From JAEUQQ01 sp963697285 (GTDB taxonomy: Bacteria > Acidobacteriota > Vicinamibacteria > Vicinamibacterales > JAFNAJ01), in the NCBI GenBank assembly GCA_963697285.1, contig CAVONI010000012.1, positions 1,116,001 to 1,180,000 of the forward strand: DNA of 64,000 bases, given 5' to 3'. Numbering within the stretch: position 1 is the first letter of the stretch; each line of letters begins with the position of its first letter. A model generated the notes under the pieces. It was given only the letters and a program-made list of their open reading frames with translations, was not told the origin of the DNA and did no database searches. Positions 58,052 to 64,000 of this stretch are shown piece by piece. A program made the translations under genes and the position numbers.

Positions 58052-58209
58052 GGTTCAGCAGCAGCATCCTTGAAAAGCAATGACCTGGCGAGCAGCCGGG
58101 CATCCGGTCGTGACACGTCGCCGTGTGGCCACGGATGGGCCGAAAGGGGGAGCAACCAGGCGACTCGCGTGCCGCAGGGAACCGGGCCGGAGTGTAGCAC
58201 GGGGCGAGC

Positions 58210-59016
58210 GTGGTACAGTCGCTCCCTGTGACCGACGGTCAGGCACCCGCCCCTGCCATCGTCGACGCCCTCGACGTCCAGACGCCGCCCATGGCCGACG
58301 TGGCGGCGATGCCCGTCTCGTGGCGTCACCGCACGCTGTCGTTCCTCGAGGTGCTCCTCGCGGTCGGACTGTTGACCCAGCTCCTGGTGGCCGCCTCGCT
58401 CATGGCGGCCGGCATCCCGATGCGGGCGCCCGACGGATCGATCAGCCTCCTCGTGGTCGCCGTCCCGACCCTGATCGACACGGTCGTCTCGGCCGCCCTC
58501 ATCACCCTGTTCCTCAGGAACCGCGGCGAAAGCCCCAGCGCGGTCCTCCTCGGCACCCGGCCCCTCGGCGGAGAGGCGCTGGTCGGCCTCGCCCTGGTGC
58601 CCGTCGTCTTCATCGCGGTGGCGGCGATGGGCGCCCTCGTGCAGCAGTTCGCCCCGTGGATGCACGACGTGCCCGAGAACCCGTTGGCCGACCTGATGAA
58701 GACGCCGTGGTCGGCCGCCATGATGGGGTTCATCGCCGTCGTCGGCGGTGGCGTGCGCGAGGAACTCCAGCGGGGATTCATCCTGCACCGCTTCGAGCAG
58801 CATCTCGGCGGCCGCGTGGTGGGGTTGCTCGTGTTCAGCATCCTCTTCGGACTCGGCCACGCCGAGGTGCAGGGATGGGATGCCGCCGTCTACACGGGCA
58901 CGCTGGGCTTCATCTGGGGCGTGGTCTACCTCGCCCGCGGCAGCATCGTCGCGCCGATGGTGTCGCACGCCCTGTTCAACGCCGTGCAGGTGCTCGGACA
59001 GTTGGTGCAAGGGTGA
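58210..59016 (+). CDS. CPBP-family intramembrane glutamic endopeptidase
   Basis: A 268-residue multi-pass protein of the CAAX-protease/Rce1 group. The active site is visible: GGVREELQRGFIL (EExxR), SILFGLGHAEVQG (His) and SHALFNAVQVLGQLV (His/Asn). GTG is marked as the start; a downstream GTG or the ATG giving MADVAAMPVSW are alternatives, since the first 30 residues are not conserved. It overlaps the next gene by 1 bp and heads the glycan operon. Confidence 0.85.
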   Translation: MVQSLPVTDGQAPAPAIVDALDVQTPPMADVAAMPVSWRHRTLSFLEVLLAVGLLTQLLVAASLMAAGIPMRAPDGSISLLVVAVPTLIDTVVSAALITLFLRNRGESPSAVLLGTRPLGGEALVGLALVPVVFIAVAAMGALVQQFAPWMHDVPENPLADLMKTPWSAAMMGFIAVVGGGVREELQRGFILHRFEQHLGGRVVGLLVFSILFGLGHAEVQGWDAAVYTGTLGFIWGVVYLARGSIVAPMVSHALFNAVQVLGQLVQG

Positions 59017-60432
59017 TGGAACGTCGCGCCGGTCTCGTGCTCGCCCTGCTCTTCGCTCGTGTCACTCCCAGCCGTCACGCCGCGCATCTACGCTTCCGAC
59101 GAGATCCAGTACTTCGCCTACCTCCGATCGCTCTGGTTCGATCGCGACGTGTCGTTCGAGAACGAGTACCGGTGGTTCTACGACCGTGGGGTCGCGGCAA
59201 GCCCCGGTTTCCACGAGACGTTTCTCGAGCGCACGACCGAGACCGGGCGCCGCATCAACTTCGCCACGATCGGCAGTGCCATCCTCTGGGCACCGTTCTA
59301 CGGCGGCGGAGACGTCGTCGCGCGCATGCAGGCGCGGCGCGATCCCGCGGTGACGACGGATGGCTTCTCGCGCCCCTACGTGGCCGCGGTGGCGTACGGA
59401 TCGGCCTTCTACGGAATGCTGGCGCTGTGGCTGTCGATCCTGATCGCTCGACGCCTGACCGGCCCGGCGCTCACGCCGGCGCTCGCGGTGCTGTGCGGCA
59501 CACCGCTCCTCTTCTACATGTACATCGCGCCGCCGATGTCGCACGCGTGCTCGGCGTTCGCGGTGGCGCTCTTCACGTGGACATGGCTGCGCGCCCGCGA
59601 ATCATGGAGCCCGGGCTGGGCCATCGCCCTTGGCGTGTCGGGCGCCTTGATGGGCATGGTCCGCGAACAGGACGCGTTCTTCGTCGCCGGGCCCGCCCTC
59701 GACTGGCTTCGCGCGTTCGCCATCGGACGCGTGCCGCGCGCGACGCTGGTCAGGGCGGCCGTGGCGGCCGCCGTCGCCGGGGCCGTGGGCGTCGTGCCCC
59801 AGGTGACTGGCCTACCTCGCCTTGAACGGGTATGCTCGCCCCTTCACACCTGGTCGCGCGAAAGATGACGTGGACGGCGCCACACGCCCTCGAGGTGCTC
59901 GTGTCGCCCTCCCACGGTTTCTTCGTGTGGACGCCGCTGGCCGCGCTCGCCATCATCGGCCTGGCCTGGATGACCCTCACCGCCGATCCCCCGTCCACGC
60001 CGTTTTCGGTCGACGACCGGCCACGGCGTCGACAGGACGTGCGCTGGATTGCGGTCTGCCTGCTCGTGATGGTGGCCCTGCAGGTGTACGTGGCGGGCAG
60101 CGTCGAGTCGTGGACCGTGGCCGGGGCCTTCGGCCAGCGGCGCTTTGTCGGAGTGTCGGCGATGCTCACCGTCGGCCTCGCCGTCTGGTGGGCACATGCG
60201 AGCGGACCACTCGCGCGTCGTGTCCTCGTCGGTCGTCTTCGTCCTCGGCGCCTGGTGGAACCTCGGCCTGGCCGTCCAGTTCGGGATGCACCTGATGGAC
60301 CGCCAGCACCTCGAACCCGCCCGCAACGCCTATACGACCTTCGTCGAGTTGCCGCGGATGCTGCCCGACATCGCCTACCGCTACCTCTTCGCGCGCGACT
60401 CGTTCTACGAGACGAAGCCACCCGCCCCATGA
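59016..60432 (+). CDS. Multi-pass membrane protein, GT39-like mannosyltransferase (frameshifted)
   Basis: The N-terminus MERRAGLVLALLF is a membrane anchor followed by YASDEIQYFAYLRSLWFDRD, an acidic loop of the type seen in dolichyl-phosphate-mannose-like glycosyltransferases. Ten or more helices follow. Frame changes occur near 59,070, 59,810 and 60,210. The first breaks after the anchor and the last before VFVLGAWWNLGLAVQFGMHL. The acidic first loop suggests a lipid-phosphate-sugar donor. It overlaps the following glycosyltransferase by 4 bp. Confidence 0.65.
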
Positions 60433-61680
60433 GCGGCACGCGTGTGCGAGTGCTGTACCTCGCCGACATCCGTTTCCCGATCGAACGCGCCAACGGGATC
60501 CAGACCATCGAGACGTGCCACGCCCTCGCACGCGCGGGCCACGACGTCCACCTGCTGGTGCGTCACGACACCGAGGTGCCGCCGCGCGATCCCTTCGCGT
60601 ACTACGGGCTGCCTCGCATCGATCGACTTGTCGTCACGCGGCTCTCCCTGTCGGGCGGCCCGACGACGAGGCGCTGGCGATACCTTGCCGCGGCGCTGCG
60701 GCACGCGACCTCCGGGCGCGCCGATGTCGTGTTCACGCGCGACCTGCTGCTGGCGTCGCTGCTGCTCGGTGTCCCGCGGCGCATCCGTCCGCCGGTCGTG
60801 TACGAATCACATGGCCTGAGCCCGCTCGTGTCGGGATCGCTCGACACGCTGCTGTCGACGGCGCGCGCAGCGTCGCCCGCCAAAGTGCGCCGCCTGTGGG
60901 CTCGCGAGCGACGGGTCTGGCGGCGGGCAGAGGGCTACGTGACGATCACCGCCCGCCTTCGCGAGGTGCTGACAGAGCGCTTCGGCGGCAGGGACCTTGT
61001 GGTGGTGGCGCACGACGGGGTGAGACAGGACGACATCGAGGCGAGCCGCCCACGTGTGCGGGGCGCACGGTGTGTGGCCGCGTACGCGGGCCACCTGTAT
61101 CCGTGGAAGGGCGTCGACGTGTTCGTCCGCGCGCTTGCGCCAGACGCCCGGGATCGACGGGCTGATCGTCGGCGGCCACCCGGCCGAACCCGACCTCGCG
61201 CGCGTGCGCGACCTCTCGGCGAGCCTCGACATCGGCGGCCGGGTCACGTTCACGGGAATGCTGCCGCCTCGCGACGTGGCGGCACATCTCGCCGCGGCCG
61301 ACATCCTCGTGCTGCCGAACGTCGAAACGGCGATCTCCTCCGACTACTCGTCACCGCTGAAGCTCTTCGAGTACCTGGCGGCGCAGCGCGCGATCGTGGC
61401 CTCTGACCTGCCTGCCTTTCGCGAGGTCGTCGCGCACGAACGCGACGCGCTGCTCGTCGCGCCTGGCAATCCCGGCGCGCTGTCGGCCGCCCTGCAGCGC
61501 CTGGCAGGCGACCCCGGCCTCGCGGCACGCCTGGCCACGCAGGCCATCGCGCGGGCGCGGGGTTACTCGTGGGACGTGCGCGCGGCGACGATTGGGCGCG
61601 TGTTCGAGGAGGTCGTTGCCGGTCGCGGGCCGCGCGGGGGCGCGGACGGGCCGCGCGGGGGCGCGGCCCCTACGGTATGA
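60429..61680 (+). CDS. Family 4 glycosyltransferase (one frameshift)
   Basis: The N-terminal domain (RVLYLADIRFPIERANGIQT, then GHDVHLLVRH) and the C-terminal GT-B domain (VTFTGMLPPRDVAAHLAAAD, SSPLKLFEYLAAQRAIVASD) are typical of GT4. The frame breaks near 61,145 in FVRALR-QTPGIDGLIVGG; one base removed gives 416 residues. The last 20 or so residues (GPRGGADGPRGGAAPTV) are translated from two palindromic repeats, so the real ancestral C-terminus was shorter or different. It overlaps the upstream gene by 4 bp. Confidence 0.85.
61627..61673. repeat. GGGCCGCGC palindrome, double copy inside a coding region
   Basis: Two adjacent units, GGGCCGCGCGGGGGCGCGG and GGGCCGCGCGGGGGCGCGGC, the second followed by CCCTAC. 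Both are read in frame as the C-terminus of the GT4 gene, which stops at 61680. Confidence 0.8.
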
Positions 61681-61692
61681 TCCGACGCCGCA

Positions 61693-62754
61693 ATGATCTC
61701 GCCACGGCTTCGTGCCCTCGTCTCGTGTCCTGACTGCCGGTTCCCGCTCCGCGACGAAGGCGCGCGATTCGCCTGCCCCGGGTGCCATCGGGCGTTCGTC
61801 GCGGGTGACGGGTTCATCGACCTGCGCCCGGCAGACGCCTTCAGCGAGACGACGAAGTACACCGACGAGGCGCTGCACGTGGATGCGCGGCACGAGCACG
61901 TGTCGCCGCCCCTGCTGGGCGCGGGTGTGCGCAACCGCATGCTGCGCGACTTCCTGGCGCCGGTGTCGGGTGATCGGGTGATCGACCTCGGTTGCGGCAG
62001 CGGCCGCATCATGGTGTGGAACCACGACACCGGCGCCTGGATGGTCGGCGTCGATGTCGCACCCTACTTTGCCCACGAGGCCATCGAGCAGAGCGACCTC
62101 GTGCTCGGCGACCTGCGCCGGCTGCCATTTCCCGACAACAGCTTCACGAAGGCGTGGTCGCTCGACGTGTTCGAACACCTGTCGAAGGAGGCCCTCGAGG
62201 GATTCCTGCGCGAGACGGCGCGCGTGATGGCGCCGGGAGGCGCGGTGTTCGTCTACACGCACGTCCGGAAGAACGCGGGCATCGCGAAGGGACTGCGCTG
62301 GATCAACCGGCTCGCCGGCTGGCTCGAGCGTCGCGGGCTGATCGACATGACCGTCGAGCGCCTGCGCAAGTCGGATCACCTCAACCCGCTGGCCGACATT
62401 CCCGATCTCGAGCAGACGGTGGGGGCTGCCGGTTTCCGCGTCGCCCGCATCACGTACTACACGCCGCTCATCGGCGGCTTCGTCGAGAACATCCTGATGC
62501 GCATGGCCGAGCACTTCATGGCGGCGCGGGCGCGCAAGGCGTCACCTGCCCTGGCCGGCGACCCGTCAGCCGCGGCGCGCGACGCCCGCACGTCGGCCAA
62601 GGCGCGCATCGCCCGTGGCGGGCCCGTGTACTTCGCCCTGCAGGCGATGACGACGCTGATGATGCTCGACGTGTGGCTGTTCGGCCGCATCCAGTCGGGG
62701 CCGTTCTTCGCGCTGCTCGTGAAGGACGCGTCTCCTCGCTCGCCGGCGGGATGA
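61693..62754 (+). CDS. Methyltransferase with Trm112-like zinc domain
   Basis: The 353-residue protein starts with a zinc-ribbon-like domain (LVSCPDCRFPL and FACPGCHRAF), as in Trm112-like methyltransferase N-termini. A class I SAM fold follows with VIDLGCGSGRIMVWN and FPDNSFTKAWSLDVFEHLSK. The C-terminus adds a hydrophobic helix-rich segment. It is embedded in a glycosyltransferase operon, so an O-methylation of the glycan or of a lipid carrier is a reasonable inference. It overlaps the next GT gene by 4 bp. Confidence 0.85.
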   Translation: MISPRLRALVSCPDCRFPLRDEGARFACPGCHRAFVAGDGFIDLRPADAFSETTKYTDEALHVDARHEHVSPPLLGAGVRNRMLRDFLAPVSGDRVIDLGCGSGRIMVWNHDTGAWMVGVDVAPYFAHEAIEQSDLVLGDLRRLPFPDNSFTKAWSLDVFEHLSKEALEGFLRETARVMAPGGAVFVYTHVRKNAGIAKGLRWINRLAGWLERRGLIDMTVERLRKSDHLNPLADIPDLEQTVGAAGFRVARITYYTPLIGGFVENILMRMAEHFMAARARKASPALAGDPSAAARDARTSAKARIARGGPVYFALQAMTTLMMLDVWLFGRIQSGPFFALLVKDASPRSPAG

Positions 62755-63945
62755 GGCGGATGCGCATCCTGTACTGCGCGCTCGACCAGCGCGTGCCAGG
62801 CACGACGGGCGGCGCCACCCACGTGCGCGCGGTGGCCGAGGGCCTCGCACGACTCGGGCACCACGTTCGCGTCCTGACCGGACGGGGCGACGGCCCGTTC
62901 CCGGTCGATCCGTCCTGCACCGGCCACCTCGACTGGATCGCGCTGGCCGCCCCGGGCCATCGCCCGCACCTCAGGCTGATGCGGCTGGCTGCCGTCACGC
63001 GCCTGGCGCGCGCATGGCGGCCCGACGTCATCCTCGAGCGCTACCACAACTTCGGAGGCGAGGGCGTGCTCGCCGCGCGCGAACTGGACGCGCTGCGGGT
63101 GCTCGAGGTGAACGCGCCGGTCATCGACCATCCGGGCTCGTCGAAGCGCACCGTCGATCGCCTCCTGCTGGTGGAGCCGATGCGCCGATGGCGCGAGTAT
63201 CTCTGCCGGCACGCCGATCTCTTCGTGACCCCGCAGCGGTCGATCCTCCCGGCGTTCGTGGACGAGGCGGCGATCGTCGAGATCGAGTGGGGCGCCGACA
63301 CTGACCGCTTCCATCCGGCCGCGGAGGGCGCGGCACCGTACGCCCGGACACGAGATGAGGTCGTGGCGGTGTTCGCCGGCGCGTTCCGCCCGTGGCACGG
63401 CGCGCACCTGCTGGTCGAGGCGATTGCCGCGCTCGACGCACCGGTGCGCTCACGCGTCCACGCGGTGTTCATCGGCGACGGCCCGGAATTGCCCCGCGTC
63501 CGCGCCGCGGTCGCGCGCGCCGGGCTCACGCGTGTCACGTTCACCGGCGCCGTGCCGTACGAGCAGATGCCGGCCGCACTCGCGGCTGCCGACATCGGCG
63601 TGGCGCCCTTCGACGTGGCCGCGCACCCACCGCTGCAGCTCGCCTTCTACTGGTCGCCGCTGAAGATCTTCGAGTACATGGCCAGCGGACGCCCCGTGGT
63701 CGCCCCGAGGCTGCCGCGCCTCGCGGCGCTCGTGGGCGAAGGACGCGAGGGATCGCCTCTACGATCCCCACGACGCGAACGGGCTGCGCAATGCGCTGGC
63801 GGCACTCGTCGCCGACCATGACCTCTGCCTGCGGCTCGGCCAGGCGGCGCGCGCGCGCGCGGTGCGCGACTACTCGTGGCACGCCCACTGCGCGCGGCTG
63901 GCCGACACGTTCGCGCGGCACCGCGCCGCGACGGTGCCTGCATGA
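62751..63945 (+). CDS. Family 4 glycosyltransferase 2 (one frameshift)
   Basis: GT-B fold: MRRMRILYCALDQRVPGTTGG at the N-terminus with the glycine-rich acceptor loop, ILERYHNFGGEGVLAA, and in the C-terminal domain VAVFAGAFRPWHGAHLL, VTFTGAVPYEQMPAALAAAD and SPLKIFEYMASGRPVVAPRL. The frame breaks near 63,755 after LVGEGREG; the continuation LLYDPHDANGLRNALAAL fits the GT4 C-terminus, giving 397 residues. ATGA overlaps link it to both neighbours. Confidence 0.87.
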
Positions 63946-64000
63946 CGTCCCTGCGGGTGCTGCTGGCGACCGACGCGTTTCCGCCGCTCTGCGGCGGCAG
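63942..64000 (+). CDS. Third glycosyltransferase-like gene (3' end beyond window)
   Basis: Only the first 19 codons are visible: MTSLRVLLATDAFPPLCGG, matching the N-terminal strand and acceptor-loop region of GT-B glycosyltransferases. Its ATG overlaps the stop of the upstream gene by 4 bp, so the operon continues past the window. Confidence 0.6.
   Translation, partial: MTSLRVLLATDAFPPLCGG

Overview
The window is GC-rich, densely coded bacterial chromosome. The gene set suggests an Acidobacteriota member, most likely Vicinamibacteria or a Luteitalea-like lineage: an Oar-type TonB receptor with a carboxypeptidase-regulatory N-terminus, a large B12-dependent ribonucleotide reductase, many exported amidohydrolase, serine hydrolase and BNR-repeat proteins, and abundant GC-rich palindromic repeats. 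The lineage is inferred from gene content, not from a marker search. No rRNA, tRNA, CRISPR array, transposase or prophage gene was recognised.

Layout. 1-6.2 kb (+): translation cluster rimP-nusA-infB-rbfA and an NrnA-type DHH phosphoesterase. 6.2-8.5 kb (-): Bax-inhibitor-1, Yip1-domain and CrcB membrane proteins. 8.5-11.7 kb (+): a YhdH-type oxidoreductase and the two agmatine-to-putrescine enzymes AguB and AguA, with three copies of a 45-bp hairpin repeat around them. 11.7-19.4 kb: amidohydrolase, aldo/keto reductase, CoA-transferase overlapping alanine dehydrogenase, and a large BNR/VPS10-like protein. 19.5 kb: rpmE (L31). 19.9-25.7 kb (-): HAD hydrolase, J-domain protein, and the YprB/MrfB nuclease with the YprA/MrfA helicase. 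25.7-32.3 kb (-): co-oriented cluster of ALDH7, carbon-nitrogen hydrolase, an RNase A-like toxin with its CdiI_2 immunity protein, an alpha/beta hydrolase, an SDR and a sodium:alanine symporter. 32.4-35.4 kb: TonB/Oar receptor. 35.8-42.5 kb: heme A synthase, two paralogous exported kinase-fold proteins flanking a pseudouridine synthase, a metallophosphatase, a methyltransferase and RhlE. 42.6-49.6 kb: serine hydrolase, HIT protein, uricase and hydroxyisourate hydrolase, SDR, cupin, DUF2277, NmrA-like protein and an EamA transporter. 49.6-50.2 kb: a non-coding 163-bp tandem repeat array bracketed by palindromes. 50.2-53.4 kb (-): nrdJ with a long hairpin-rich leader and a candidate NrdR-box pair. 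53.5-58.1 kb (-): small membrane protein, lipoprotein and an NtrB/NtrC-like two-component system. 58.2-64 kb (+): CPBP protease followed by a tightly overlapping glycan-assembly operon that runs off the end.

About a quarter of the genes carry frameshifts, including housekeeping-type genes such as ctaA and rhlE. Several become full-length after removing a single base, so indels in the assembly are the simplest explanation. They are annotated as single frameshifted CDSs.

The observations most worth follow-up are the membrane-anchored RNase A-like toxin/immunity pair inside a catabolic gene cluster, the REP-bracketed 163-bp array with a 14-bp internal stem, the paired exported kinase-like proteins, the nrdJ leader, and two families of palindromic repeats, one of which supplies the 3' ends of two genes.
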